A stretch of 64,000 nucleotides of DNA from Paracoccaceae bacterium (GTDB taxonomy: Bacteria; Pseudomonadota; Alphaproteobacteria; Rhodobacterales; Rhodobacteraceae): positions 124,001 to 188,000 of the forward strand of contig WKFI01000014.1 in assembly GCA_014872875.1 (NCBI GenBank), read 5' to 3'. Both the position numbers and the translations under genes were made by a program. Shown here piece by piece: positions 46,928-56,273 of the stretch (its first letter is position 1; every line of letters starts with the position of its first letter). The notes beneath the pieces were generated by a model. That model did no database searches and was not told the origin of the DNA. It saw nothing but the letters and a program-made list of their open reading frames with translations.

Positions 46928-47317
46928 ATGCCTCATTTTGAAATCCACGTAAGTGATGTTGAGCAGGCAAAAGCATTTTATGCAGGCCTGTTTGGGTGGG
47001 CCTTCGCCCCCATGCCGGGCGGTGAAGACGTCGGATATCACCTCATCGACGGCGACCAGATTGGTGGCGGGAGTTCCCTTACCGCTGGCCTGTTAGGGCG
47101 CGCCGACGATGCTCCCGCCAATGGTGGTCCCGTACGCGGCGGCACCATGACGTTCGAAGTCGATGATTGCGACGAACGTTATGCGTGGGCGCTGACCAAT
47201 GGGGGAGCCGAGGCGCTGCCACCAACGGATTACCCGGACATAGGCCGATGCGCCTATGTTGAAGACGGACAAGGAAACATCGTCGGGATGATTACCCCGG
47301 CCGCAGAGGAAAACTGA
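46928..47317 (+). CDS. VOC-fold protein inside the pdh operon
   Basis: A 129-residue vicinal-oxygen-chelate protein: MPHFEIHVSDVEQAKAFYAGLFGWAF starts the first half, and RGGTMTFEVDDCDERYAWALTNGGAEAL plus YVEDGQGNIVGMITP form the second, resembling small glyoxalase/bleomycin-resistance-like proteins. It is placed between pdhA and pdhB with three-base gaps on both sides, so it is made together with the complex. The first metal-ligand position (H7) and last (E or D near the C terminus) are plausible but the activity is unknown. Confidence 0.83.
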   Translation: MPHFEIHVSDVEQAKAFYAGLFGWAFAPMPGGEDVGYHLIDGDQIGGGSSLTAGLLGRADDAPANGGPVRGGTMTFEVDDCDERYAWALTNGGAEALPPTDYPDIGRCAYVEDGQGNIVGMITPAAEEN

Positions 47318-47320
47318 GAC

Positions 47321-48691
47321 ATGGCAACCGAAATTCTGATGCCCGCCCTGTCGCCAACCATGGAAGAAGGCACTCTGGCCAAATGGTTGGTCCAGGAAGG
47401 CGATACCGTAAACTCCGGCGATATTCTGGCCGAAATTGAAACCGACAAAGCCACAATGGAATTCGAGGCTGTGGACGAAGGTGTCATCGGAAAGATCCTG
47501 ATCGCCGAAGGGACCGAGAATGTCCGCGTCAACACCGCCATCGCCATTCTGGCTGAAGAGGGTGAAGATGTCTCCGCGCTGGAGGCGTCTGCCGACGCGG
47601 GTAACGAAGCCGCTCCTGCAGCGGTTGAGGCACCCGCCCCTGCCGTCGCAGCCGCCGCGCCCGAAGCGCCGCAACCCGATGTGACACCGGATTGGCCCGA
47701 AGGAACGGAACTGGTGCAGACCACGGTCCGCGAAGCACTGCGCGACGCGATGGCCGAAGAAATGCGGTCAAACGAAGACGTTTATCTGATGGGCGAAGAA
47801 GTCGCCGAATATCAGGGCGCCTACAAGATCTCCCAGGGCTTGCTGGACGAGTTCGGATCCAAGCGCGTCATCGACACACCGATCACCGAACATGGTTTTG
47901 CCGGCATCGCGACCGGGTCTGCCATGGCCGGGCTGCGCCCGATCGTCGAATTCATGACCTTCAACTTTGCCATGCAGGCAATTGACCACATCATCAACTC
48001 GGCAGCCAAGACACTGTATATGTCCGGCGGTCAGATGGGTGCGCCGATGGTGTTCCGTGGACCAAATGGTGCGGCGGCGCGCGTGGCGGCCCAACACAGC
48101 CAGGACTATGCCGCTTGGTATATGCAGATCCCCGGTCTGAAAGTTGCGATGCCCTATTCTGCGTCGGACGCCAAGGGGCTCCTGAAAACCGCGATCCGCG
48201 ACGACAATCCGGTGATCTTCCTGGAAAACGAAATCCTCTATGGTCGGTCCTTTGACGTGCCGAAACTGGATGATTTCACCGTACCGTTCGGCAAGGCCCG
48301 GATCTGGCGCGAAGGCAGCGATGTCACCATCGTCTCCTTCGGGATCGGCATGCAATACGCGCTCGAAGCGGCTGACAAGCTGGCCGAAGAGGGTATCTCT
48401 GCCGAGGTCATCGACCTGCGCACCCTACGCCCGATGGATACGGACAGCATCATCGCCTCGGTGATGAAGACCAACCGTCTGGTGACGGTGGAAGAAGGCT
48501 GGCCACAAGGCTCGGTCGGATCCTACATCTCGTCGGTGGTGATGCAGCAGGCCTTCGATTACCTCGACGCGCCGGTGATCAACTGCACCGGCAAGGACGT
48601 GCCGATGCCCTATGCCGCCAACCTGGAGAAACACGCACTGGTAACCACGGACGAGGTGATCGCTGCGGTGAAGCAAGTGACATACAGGTAA
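47321..48691 (+). CDS. pdhB: Pyruvate dehydrogenase E1 beta subunit with N-terminal lipoyl domain
   Basis: A 456-residue E1 beta chain. Residues 1-80 form a lipoyl domain with the lysine in [17 protein letters not shown], then an alanine/proline linker (about 92-130), then the transketolase-like beta domain from [36 protein letters not shown], with the C-terminal [15 protein letters not shown] region. A lipoyl domain on E1 beta is known from other alphaproteobacteria. The lipoyl domain is almost identical to that of the E2 subunit encoded 1.6 kb downstream. Confidence 0.96.
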   Translation: MATEILMPALSPTMEEGTLAKWLVQEGDTVNSGDILAEIETDKATMEFEAVDEGVIGKILIAEGTENVRVNTAIAILAEEGEDVSALEASADAGNEAAPAAVEAPAPAVAAAAPEAPQPDVTPDWPEGTELVQTTVREALRDAMAEEMRSNEDVYLMGEEVAEYQGAYKISQGLLDEFGSKRVIDTPITEHGFAGIATGSAMAGLRPIVEFMTFNFAMQAIDHIINSAAKTLYMSGGQMGAPMVFRGPNGAAARVAAQHSQDYAAWYMQIPGLKVAMPYSASDAKGLLKTAIRDDNPVIFLENEILYGRSFDVPKLDDFTVPFGKARIWREGSDVTIVSFGIGMQYALEAADKLAEEGISAEVIDLRTLRPMDTDSIIASVMKTNRLVTVEEGWPQGSVGSYISSVVMQQAFDYLDAPVINCTGKDVPMPYAANLEKHALVTTDEVIAAVKQVTYR

Positions 48692-48694
48692 GGC

Positions 48695-48955
48695 ATGGAG
48701 ATCAGAGGGCGCGACCAGGAAACGGAAAGCTATGTTGTCGAGATGGAATTGGATGGCAAGATCGTGAAAGCATTGGTGCCAGAACGACTTGCTGCTGATC
48801 TCCGCATCATAGGAGCGCGCCCCTCTCACCAGGAAGCCTATGTCTGGATGGCCGCACATAAGCAAAAAATCGAAGCCGCAATCGCCAAGCTGGCGCGCGG
48901 CGCCCGGCGCCCGAAAGCGCCTTTTGACCAAATCATTCTGATTGAGGAGCGCTGA
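48695..48955 (+). CDS. 86-aa protein inside the pdh operon, unknown function
   Basis: A small soluble protein that I do not firmly recognise. It has a short beta-rich start ([26 protein letters not shown]) and a helical middle ([26 protein letters not shown]), which loosely recalls the DUF1488 pattern. It starts three bases after the pdhB stop and ends one base before the pdhC start, so it is certainly co-translated with the complex. AAGGC-type sequence precedes the ATG weakly; coupling to pdhB is likely. Confidence 0.75.
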   Translation: MEIRGRDQETESYVVEMELDGKIVKALVPERLAADLRIIGARPSHQEAYVWMAAHKQKIEAAIAKLARGARRPKAPFDQIILIEER

Positions 48956-48956
48956 C

Positions 48957-50270
48957 ATGCCTACCGAAATCCTGATGCCCGCCCTCTCTCCCACGATGGA
49001 GGAAGGCACGCTGGCCAAGTGGCTGGTGAAAGAGGGCGACACTGTATCTTCGGGCGATCTGATCGCCGAGATCGAAACCGATAAGGCCACCATGGAGTTC
49101 GAAGCCGTGGACGAAGGTGTCGTCGGCAAGATCCTGGTTGCCGAAGGCACCGAGAACGTGAAGGTGAACACCGCCATCGCCGTCCTGCTGGAGGATGGCG
49201 AAAGCGCTGATGATATCGGCGCAACGGCAGCTGCAGCGCCAGAGGCTGCCCCGGCAGCCGACGCAGGTGGTGAGGCCGCTCCTGCAGCGGTCGAGGCGCC
49301 TGCCCCTGCTCCGGCTGCGGCAACTCGGGCCGATGGCGGACGTATCTTCGCTTCGCCCTTGGCCCGTCGCATCGCGGCTCAGAAAGGTCTGGATCTGGCC
49401 CAGATCAGCGGCTCCGGCCCGCATGGCCGCATCGTCAAGGCGGATGTGGAAAGCGCAACTGCCCAGCCCGCGGCAGCAGCCCCTGCGCCGGCCGCTGCAC
49501 CTGCAACTGCCGCACCTGCTCCGGCTGCCGCTCCCACCGGCCCCAGCGCCGATATGGTGGCCCGCATGTACGAAGGCCGCGAATACGAGGAAATCCAGCT
49601 GGACGGGATGCGCAAGACCATTGCTGCGCGTCTGGGCGAGGCCAAACAGACCATCCCGCATTTCTACCTGCGCCGGGATATCAAGCTGGACGCCCTGTTG
49701 AAATTCCGCGCCCAATTGAACAAGCAGCTGGAAGGCCGCGGCGTGAAGCTCAGCGTCAATGACTTTATCATCAAAGCCGTCGCCAACGCGTTGCAGGAAG
49801 TGCCGGCTTGCAACGCCGTCTGGGCTGGTGATCGGGTGCTGCAACTGAAACCTTCAGACGTGGCCGTCGCCGTCGCAATCGAAGGCGGGCTGTTCACTCC
49901 GGTCCTGCAGGATGCCGACACCAAGTCGCTGTCGGCACTATCGACCGAGATGAAAGATCTGGCGGCGCGCGCCCGCGACCGCAAGCTGGCGCCGCATGAA
50001 TATAAGGGCGGCACGTTCGCGATCTCGAATCTGGGCATGTTCGGTATCGACAATTTCGACGCCATCGTGAACCCGCCCCATGCCGGCATTCTGGCTGTGG
50101 GCACCGGGGTCAAGAAACCGGTTGTGGGGGAAGACGGGGAACTGACGGTTGCCACCGTGATGTCCGTGACCATGTCCGTCGATCACAGGGTCATTGACGG
50201 GGCGCTGGGAGCGGAACTGTTGAAAGCCATCGTGGACAACCTTGAAAACCCGATGGTGATGCTCGCCTGA
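48957..50270 (+). CDS. pdhC: Dihydrolipoyllysine acetyltransferase (E2)
   Basis: The E2 core of pyruvate dehydrogenase, which transfers acetyl groups from lipoyl arms to CoA. Of 437 residues, 1-80 form the lipoyl domain (lysine in ETDKATMEF), 90-120 and 170-200 are Ala/Pro linkers, about 125-162 is the E1/E3-binding domain ([29 protein letters not shown]), and the rest is the catalytic domain with active-site histidine in [14 protein letters not shown]. The ATG at 48957 is preceded by GAGGAG; an upstream start would enter the previous gene. A strong terminator follows. Confidence 0.96.
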   Translation: MPTEILMPALSPTMEEGTLAKWLVKEGDTVSSGDLIAEIETDKATMEFEAVDEGVVGKILVAEGTENVKVNTAIAVLLEDGESADDIGATAAAAPEAAPAADAGGEAAPAAVEAPAPAPAAATRADGGRIFASPLARRIAAQKGLDLAQISGSGPHGRIVKADVESATAQPAAAAPAPAAAPATAAPAPAAAPTGPSADMVARMYEGREYEEIQLDGMRKTIAARLGEAKQTIPHFYLRRDIKLDALLKFRAQLNKQLEGRGVKLSVNDFIIKAVANALQEVPACNAVWAGDRVLQLKPSDVAVAVAIEGGLFTPVLQDADTKSLSALSTEMKDLAARARDRKLAPHEYKGGTFAISNLGMFGIDNFDAIVNPPHAGILAVGTGVKKPVVGEDGELTVATVMSVTMSVDHRVIDGALGAELLKAIVDNLENPMVMLA

Positions 50271-50306
50271 GCCACATGCTGTGACCAGACAAATACCGTG
50301 AACAGA

Positions 50307-50333
50307 AAAGGCCGCTCGGATCGAGCGGCCTTT
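50307..50333. terminator. Bidirectional terminator between pdhC and cysE
   Basis: AAAGGCCGCTCG pairs with CGAGCGGCCTTT around a three-base loop. Read on the minus strand the stem is followed by TTCTGTT after TTT; on the plus strand by TTTGATCTTT. It lies between the convergent pdh operon and cysE. Confidence 0.9.
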
Positions 50334-50385
50334 GATCTTTGGAAAGCGCGAGGAAACCCGCGCATTTTCTATATCCGTTTAGTGT

Positions 50386-51195
50386 CTACCGGTCCTTGCC
50401 CAGCATGTGATCCATCGAGATTGCAGGCTGGTCACAACCGGCCTCTCCGACAATCTTTGCCGGGATCCCTGCGACTGTCTTGCAGGGCGGCACCTCCTGC
50501 AACACGACCGAACCGGCGGCAATACGGCTGCAATTACCGACCTTGATGTTGCCCAGCACTTTGGCCCCTGCCCCGATCAGGACGCCATCGCCGATCTTGG
50601 GATGGCGATCTTCCTCTTCCTTGCCCGTACCGCCCAGGGTCACCGAATGCAGCATCGACACATTATCCCCCACCACGGCAGTTTCACCTATGACGATGGA
50701 ATGCGCATGGTCGATCATGATACCCTTTCCGATCCTTGCGGCCGGGTGGATATCGATCCCAAAAATCTCGGAGGTGCGCATCTGGAAGAAGTAGGCGAGG
50801 TCCGCCTGACCCTTGCGCCACAACCAGTTGCTGACACGATAGGCCTGAACCGCCTGATATCCTTTGAAATACAGGATCGGCTGCAACAACCGATGGCACG
50901 CCGGATCGCGGTCATAGACCGCCATCAGATCAGCCCGGGACGCTTCCACAACAGACGGGTCATCCGCATATGCTTCGTCCACGATCTCCCGTAGGATCGT
51001 CATCGACATCTCGTTTGAACACAGTTTGGCCGAGATCCTGTAGGACAGTGCTTTTTCGATCCCCTTGTGATGCAGGATACAGGCGTGGATCAACCCGCCC
51101 ATCAACGGCTGCGACTGCACCGCCTCTTCGGCTTCGCGGCAGATCTGATCCCAAACGGGGTCAACTTTTCTGACGGTTTGGCGTTGTTCCAACAT
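50386..51195 (-). CDS. cysE: Serine O-acetyltransferase
   Basis: CysE makes O-acetylserine from serine and acetyl-CoA, the first step of cysteine synthesis. The 269-residue protein has an N-terminal helical domain (WDQICREAEEAVQSQPLMGGLIHACIL) and a left-handed beta-helix with hexapeptide repeats (DIHPAARIGKGIMIDHAHSIVIGETAVVGDNVSMLHSVTLGGTGK), the catalytic His-Asp region being intact. It uses the acetyl-CoA made by the neighbouring pdh operon, though that link is only circumstantial. It lies between the pdh operon and the GTA cluster. Confidence 0.96.
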   Translation of the reverse strand: MLEQRQTVRKVDPVWDQICREAEEAVQSQPLMGGLIHACILHHKGIEKALSYRISAKLCSNEMSMTILREIVDEAYADDPSVVEASRADLMAVYDRDPACHRLLQPILYFKGYQAVQAYRVSNWLWRKGQADLAYFFQMRTSEIFGIDIHPAARIGKGIMIDHAHSIVIGETAVVGDNVSMLHSVTLGGTGKEEEDRHPKIGDGVLIGAGAKVLGNIKVGNCSRIAAGSVVLQEVPPCKTVAGIPAKIVGEAGCDQPAISMDHMLGKDR

Positions 51196-51279
51196 GGCTA
51201 CCTGTCCTTTCCTGCGCCTAGGATAGCCATGTAAACCTTAATTTGCCAAACGCAATGAATTGATGGGGGTCATCACGAA

Positions 51280-51618
51280 ATGCGCACAATCGATCTGAAC
51301 CATTTCAAGACCTTGATACACGCAAGGCTGAAAGAGTTGGAAGAAGGCGATGAACTGGGTGAAGCCGGACAGTCGATCGTAATGCTCGACCAACAGTCGG
51401 TGGGACGTCTCAGCCGGATGGATGCGCTGCAAAACCAGGCAATGGCCCAAGCACAGCAAACAAGGCGGGAGATTGAGCAACGTCAATTGCACGCCGCCTT
51501 GCATCGCATCAGCACAGAGGAGTTCGGCTATTGCGACGACTGTGGGGAGGAGATTGCCGTCAAACGGCTGGAGCTCAACCCCACTGCCACACTGTGCATC
51601 AGCTGTGCGTCTGGCTAA
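51280..51618 (+). CDS. DksA/TraR-type zinc-finger protein
   Basis: A 112-residue protein of the DksA/TraR family, members of which bind the secondary channel of RNA polymerase and adjust transcription, some with ppGpp. A coiled-coil region (about 5-75) precedes a four-cysteine zinc finger YCDDCGEEIAVKRLELNPTATLCISCASG. The coiled-coil tip lacks an obvious DxxDxA acidic motif, so it may act differently from E. coli DksA. Its last 20 bases overlap the convergent small gene after the GTA cluster. Confidence 0.87.
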   Translation: MRTIDLNHFKTLIHARLKELEEGDELGEAGQSIVMLDQQSVGRLSRMDALQNQAMAQAQQTRREIEQRQLHAALHRISTEEFGYCDDCGEEIAVKRLELNPTATLCISCASG

Positions 51619-51895
51619 GCCGCCAAGTTACCAGCCGGCGCAGAACAAGTTCGAAGCAGGCGCAGTAGTCCACAGAATCAAAGGTTGGCTCTGCGGCCAG
51701 AAGGCGTTTCCGAGCTGCCGACATTAGCGACCCGTTACCCCACAACGGATGCAAGCGTTTGGTACGGCGGGCATAAATGTCCGCCGCTTGTGCTTCTCGG
51801 ATCATCCGGTCACAGATGTCCTGCCGGATGTCGGGCGGGCACAGCAAGAGCACTCTTGCAGCAGCCACGACATCGCCATGAAGCAGCGGGCGCAT
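51599..51895 (-). CDS. 98-aa protein coupled to GTA g15, unknown function
   Basis: A small protein (MRPLLHGDVVAAARVLLLCPP...) that I do not recognise. Its ATG shares one base with the g15 stop (TGATG), so it is probably translated by the same ribosomes and is a last gene of the GTA operon. It is alpha-helical in appearance with basic residues (ARRTKRLHP, ARKRLLAAE) and three cysteines. The 3' end overlaps the convergent DksA-like gene by 20 bases. The longer frame to 52021 is antisense-like sequence within g15 and is not used. Confidence 0.72.
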   Translation of the reverse strand: MRPLLHGDVVAAARVLLLCPPDIRQDICDRMIREAQAADIYARRTKRLHPLWGNGSLMSAARKRLLAAEPTFDSVDYCACFELVLRRLVTWRLSQTHS

Positions 51896-54800
51896 CAGCC
51901 CGCTGCCAGATTCAAACGCTTCGAGAGGCCCGCTCCGTATCGCGCCGAGATCTGCGCCACATCCACAACACCGGTTCCATCGAACCCATCCGCCGTTTGT
52001 GCAGCGCTGGAGTAAATCCAATCAGGCGAAGACGTCGTGATCTCCCGCAGAACGGATTCACCGTTCATGACGCGCACGCGATAGAGTTCGCTTTCTTCTC
52101 CCAGTGGCACTTCCACGTTTTCCCAGCCATCGCCATCGATCCGCGTTCGTCTGATCCAGTTGAACGCCAGATCTCCGTTCGGCTGAGGCGCTGCCCGCAG
52201 ATGCGCCGGGGCATAAGGGCGCAAACCGTTTCCGTCAAAGGCATGCACCTCGTGGATGTATGACGGATCGTCATAGCCGCGACGTGCGGGGCCAACCCGG
52301 TAATGTTGCGCGATACGTCGTTGCGCGCTGCTCAGTTCCAGCTGCGTGACTGTCTTGTCAAAGAAGACAAAGCTCGACCCTTGCGGCCAAGTATCCGGCA
52401 TCAATCCGTCGCTGCCCGCCTGCCCGCGCAAACGCCCCGTCAGCAGATAGGTATCGGGTGCGATCAACTCGGCCGTGGTGAACTGAATCAGTTCCCAGCG
52501 ATCGGTACTACCGTCCCCGATGAAGGCCAGATTGGCCCCGTTCAGGATGGCTGCCTTGTCGCGGCTCTCCAAGGTGCCGTTGAACAGCTTGACCTGAAGT
52601 GCGGGACCATCATCCCAGACACCGGTTTGCGCACGATCCAAAGGGCTTTCGGTCACGCCAATCACGCTGCGCGCGGCGATGATCTCGCTCAGCGCATAAT
52701 TGTCGTCCGTTCCCGAACGATACACCGCCACTGTCCCGGGCCACGGGGTTGCGGTTACCGCCAGATGGGGCGCGTGCTCGACCTCGTCGCCCGTGATCAA
52801 TGGCAAGTCCATGAACTGGGGTACAACCGGTGTCGGAGCCACAAAGGCCCGCAGCGACGGAAGATCATCGACCTGTTCAGACGGTGTGTAGACTTCAGGC
52901 TCGATACGCACGGCTTCGACCAGGTTCATCCCACCGTTCTCAACACTGTCGATCCGAAAGAGCCCGGTGCCACCATCATCGCCCAGTGGCAATTGCACCA
53001 CATCTCCGGCCCCCAGATGCATCTGCGACGGAGGCAGTCCGAACCGCGCCGAGTCCCGCGAAATTCTTGCTTCGGTCAACCAACGTTCGACAACATGGCG
53101 CGCTTCGGCCCCGGTCATCGAAAGGGGCAGCTCGCTTGCTGATACGGCATGCGTTGAGTCTTCGGCCAAGACCACTTCTTCGGCAAGAACATCATAGTCA
53201 GCCCCGGACTGAACGAATTTCAAGCGGACGCGGCCGGTCAATTCGGCCTCGGCATCCCGGCTGTGGTCGATCAGCCCATCAGTTTCATCGGTTTCAACCA
53301 AAACCGCCGGATCGACAGTTGCGGCATCCAGACCTTCGCGCAGAATGAACCGCAAAGCGCCATCGCGTTCGACTGCATCAAACCCGTAAGCCAGCATTAA
53401 CGGCTGCAGAGCCGCGCGCGCATCCGACGTATCGTCCAACACATATCCACGAACGATTCCGTACAGTTCTGAGGTGTCCACATCAGACAGTCCCGCACGT
53501 CCGCAGATCTCATCCACAACCGAAGCCAGCGTCCGTGTGCCCATCCGACCGTTCAGCCAATGCCCGCGGGCATGGTTCTGTCCGTCGCTCCACAAGTCCC
53601 TATTGTTGGGAAAAGCCGGAAACGGGCGAACATCCCATGCCCAGACATAAGCGTGGTCCAGATCGACCATAGGACTGTCATAGACCTCCGAGACCGGGTT
53701 GTTTTCCGGCTCGCTCCAATGCCCCAGAACAGCCTTCAGATACTGAGCCTGAATGAAGTCATCGCGATGCCCGGTCGAGTGTTTTGGCAGGCTGGACTCC
53801 GACGATTTCGGGTCCAGAAACTTGTTGGGTTGATTGGTGCCCTTGTCCACGGCTGCACAACCCAGCTCGCTAAACCAGATCGGTTTTGACTGCGGTTCCC
53901 AAGCCGTGGCAACCGCTTGGCGCACACCACCGATCCGTTCGTGGTGCCGGTTCATCCACCAGCCGCGCAAATCCTTGTAACGCCATATCCAAGGTTCATC
54001 ATAAGTTTCATCGGTGATCGGCGTGCGGATCTGGGCCGCTTCAGCCTCGGGAGAGTGATAGAACCAGTCAAAGCCTTCACCGCCTTCCACGTTGGCCTTG
54101 AGATAGTCCAGATCATATATGCTGTCCCATCCTTCGGACTTGTCTGCGTGGTCTTCGCCTTCGCGCCAATCCGAAAGCGGCATGTAATTATCGATCCCAA
54201 TGAAATCGATATTCGCATCTGCCCACAGGGGATCCAGGTGGAAATACCGGTCGCCCGGGGCGTCATCCGGTTGGTAACCAAAATACTCCGACCAGTCGGC
54301 CGCATACCCGATCTTGGTCTCGCTCCCCACGATTGCACGCACTTCGGCTGCAAGATCTCGGAACTGTTGAACTGCTGGAAAACCGGATGCCCCACGGATC
54401 TGGGTCAGGCCACGCATTTCTGAGCCAATGCAGAAAGATTCCACCCCGCCTGCCGCGGCACACAGTGCAGCGTAATGCAGGATGAACCGGCGCAGCCCCC
54501 ATTCCTGAGGTCCGGAGTACGATACGCTACCATCGCCAACGACAAAGTCACTGGCCTTTGCCGTGCCAAAGAACGCCGCCACCTCGGCATCTGCCAGAGC
54601 CGTCTGATCAGGCGTGCCATCCTTCCCCGGCGCCAGTGACAAGGTGATCCGACCGCGCCAAGGCAAGTGTGGTTGCCCTTCCTCGCCAGTCCAGGGATTG
54701 ATCAGATTGTTGTCTTCGGCCTGATCCATCAGGATGAACGGGTAGAACATCACGCGACGCCCTCGTTCATTCATCAATTGGATTGCCTGGACGACTGCCC

Positions 54801-55830
54801 TGTCTGATGGCGTGCCCCCGTAAATCGGACGCCCATCCTCCTGTCGCATCTCTTCGGCCGTCAAACGCGTGCGTCCCGCAACACGCCACGGCATGTTGAC
54901 TCCTTCAACGTTGCGCTTTTCCATTTTTGGCACGATCTGACAGGTTCCACAGCGCAGATCATTGCCAAACCACGACACGACAAGCGACGCCGCATCGCAG
55001 ATCGGAGCTTCGTCCTCCAAAGCGTCCATGGATGTCTCGAAATCAGTTTTGCCCGACGGGGAATTGACATTCGCACTCCATCGGCTCGACGGACCATTGG
55101 AGTAATAGACCGGCTTAGTCGCCAAGGTGTACTCCCCGGTACCTGGCATCAATGCAACACCACGAACCAACCGCGCCAGATCATCATCGTAAGTCGGAGC
55201 GTCCGTCTGCTCAGGGCGCACTACTTCGAACGAAAACTGCGGCACGCGGTTTCCGAACGCCTCCAGCGCCAGGTTTTCCATGACCACATAGGCCACTCCC
55301 CGGTAAGCAGGCACCTCACCGGCCCCTTCAATGGCTTCCATGGCCGGGTCTGGCAACTGGTCCTGAGTGCCCTTGTAGACGCGCATATTCAGATCGTCAG
55401 GCGCAACTTCTTCGCCGTCGGCCCAAACGCGTCCGATCCCCGCAATTTCACCTTCGCAGACCGCCACAGCCAGAGAGACCGTATAGCTGTATGTTTTAGT
55501 CTGAGGCGTGCTTGGGGATCCTTTTCCCCCGCCACCGGTCGTGGTCACGGTTTCCTGAAAATCCGAAGCCCAGATGACCTGCCCACCAACCCGCATTCGT
55601 CCAAAGATGTGCGGAATAGGTTTGCCTTCGCCGGCTTGGGTCAGACGAAAGCGTTCGACCCTGCCGGTTTCGACCGAAGCCGAACCGGTTCCCAATAACC
55701 GCTGATCCAACACGCGGCCCGCGACCGCCCCTGCTGCTCGACCAAGCGCAACCGCGGACAGGCCGGCAATCGACCCGCCCGCGGCACCGCCAATAGCAGC
55801 CCCTGCGGCTGAAAGAATGATTGTCGCCAT
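51895..55830 (-). CDS. GTA g15: tail tip/host-specificity protein with TIM-barrel-like domain
   Basis: A 1311-residue protein, the largest of the GTA particle, which forms the tail tip (the so-called megatron) and contacts the recipient cell. It begins with a small-residue, membrane-like segment (MATIILSAAGAAIGGAAGGSIAGLSAVALG), followed by a GH-TIM-barrel-like domain in the middle (DFIGIDNYMPLSDWREGEDHADKSEGWDSIYD) and phage-tail-type beta domains to the end. The ATG at 55830 overlaps the g14 stop (TGATGG), which is why the 17-codon upstream extension is rejected. Confidence 0.93.
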   Translation of the reverse strand: MATIILSAAGAAIGGAAGGSIAGLSAVALGRAAGAVAGRVLDQRLLGTGSASVETGRVERFRLTQAGEGKPIPHIFGRMRVGGQVIWASDFQETVTTTGGGGKGSPSTPQTKTYSYTVSLAVAVCEGEIAGIGRVWADGEEVAPDDLNMRVYKGTQDQLPDPAMEAIEGAGEVPAYRGVAYVVMENLALEAFGNRVPQFSFEVVRPEQTDAPTYDDDLARLVRGVALMPGTGEYTLATKPVYYSNGPSSRWSANVNSPSGKTDFETSMDALEDEAPICDAASLVVSWFGNDLRCGTCQIVPKMEKRNVEGVNMPWRVAGRTRLTAEEMRQEDGRPIYGGTPSDRAVVQAIQLMNERGRRVMFYPFILMDQAEDNNLINPWTGEEGQPHLPWRGRITLSLAPGKDGTPDQTALADAEVAAFFGTAKASDFVVGDGSVSYSGPQEWGLRRFILHYAALCAAAGGVESFCIGSEMRGLTQIRGASGFPAVQQFRDLAAEVRAIVGSETKIGYAADWSEYFGYQPDDAPGDRYFHLDPLWADANIDFIGIDNYMPLSDWREGEDHADKSEGWDSIYDLDYLKANVEGGEGFDWFYHSPEAEAAQIRTPITDETYDEPWIWRYKDLRGWWMNRHHERIGGVRQAVATAWEPQSKPIWFSELGCAAVDKGTNQPNKFLDPKSSESSLPKHSTGHRDDFIQAQYLKAVLGHWSEPENNPVSEVYDSPMVDLDHAYVWAWDVRPFPAFPNNRDLWSDGQNHARGHWLNGRMGTRTLASVVDEICGRAGLSDVDTSELYGIVRGYVLDDTSDARAALQPLMLAYGFDAVERDGALRFILREGLDAATVDPAVLVETDETDGLIDHSRDAEAELTGRVRLKFVQSGADYDVLAEEVVLAEDSTHAVSASELPLSMTGAEARHVVERWLTEARISRDSARFGLPPSQMHLGAGDVVQLPLGDDGGTGLFRIDSVENGGMNLVEAVRIEPEVYTPSEQVDDLPSLRAFVAPTPVVPQFMDLPLITGDEVEHAPHLAVTATPWPGTVAVYRSGTDDNYALSEIIAARSVIGVTESPLDRAQTGVWDDGPALQVKLFNGTLESRDKAAILNGANLAFIGDGSTDRWELIQFTTAELIAPDTYLLTGRLRGQAGSDGLMPDTWPQGSSFVFFDKTVTQLELSSAQRRIAQHYRVGPARRGYDDPSYIHEVHAFDGNGLRPYAPAHLRAAPQPNGDLAFNWIRRTRIDGDGWENVEVPLGEESELYRVRVMNGESVLREITTSSPDWIYSSAAQTADGFDGTGVVDVAQISARYGAGLSKRLNLAAG

Positions 55831-56273
55831 CAGCGCACCTCCAACGGAAATTCGAAACACCCAACGATGCGCCGCCGCCAAGGCACGCTCAGAGCGTTCT
55901 CAACCACTCCATGCCCCGAATAGGCATGAATGAACTTTGCGTCCGGCCCGGTTACAGACAAAATACCCAGATGCTTGGCAACGGATCCTGCGCGCATCCG
56001 GAACAGAACGACATCTCCTTCCGACATCTCCGTCTTCGGCTTGGCGATCAGATGCCGCGTGGCAGCAGTCCAAAGACGCTCTTCGCCCTGTGGCTCGGAC
56101 CAATCCATGCTGTAGGGCGGCGCGACTTCCGGCTCGGACCCCAGCAACTCGCGCCACACCCCTCGGATCAACCCCAGACAATCGCTGCCTGCTCCTCTGA
56201 GGGAGGCTTGATGGACGTAAGGCGTCCCAAGCCAGTTCCGGGCAACTCGAACCACATCTTCGCGTGAACCCAT
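55830..56273 (-). CDS. GTA g14: NlpC/P60 cell-wall peptidase
   Basis: A 147-residue tail-associated peptidase that should open the recipient's peptidoglycan. It has the NlpC/P60 catalytic set: the cysteine in ASLRGAGSDCLGLIRGVWREL and the histidine in AGSVAKHLGILSVTG. The ATG at 56273 shares a base with the stop of g13, so the long upstream frame is not part of the gene. It is coupled at its 3' end to g15 in the same manner. Confidence 0.92.
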   Translation of the reverse strand: MGSREDVVRVARNWLGTPYVHQASLRGAGSDCLGLIRGVWRELLGSEPEVAPPYSMDWSEPQGEERLWTAATRHLIAKPKTEMSEGDVVLFRMRAGSVAKHLGILSVTGPDAKFIHAYSGHGVVENALSVPWRRRIVGCFEFPLEVR

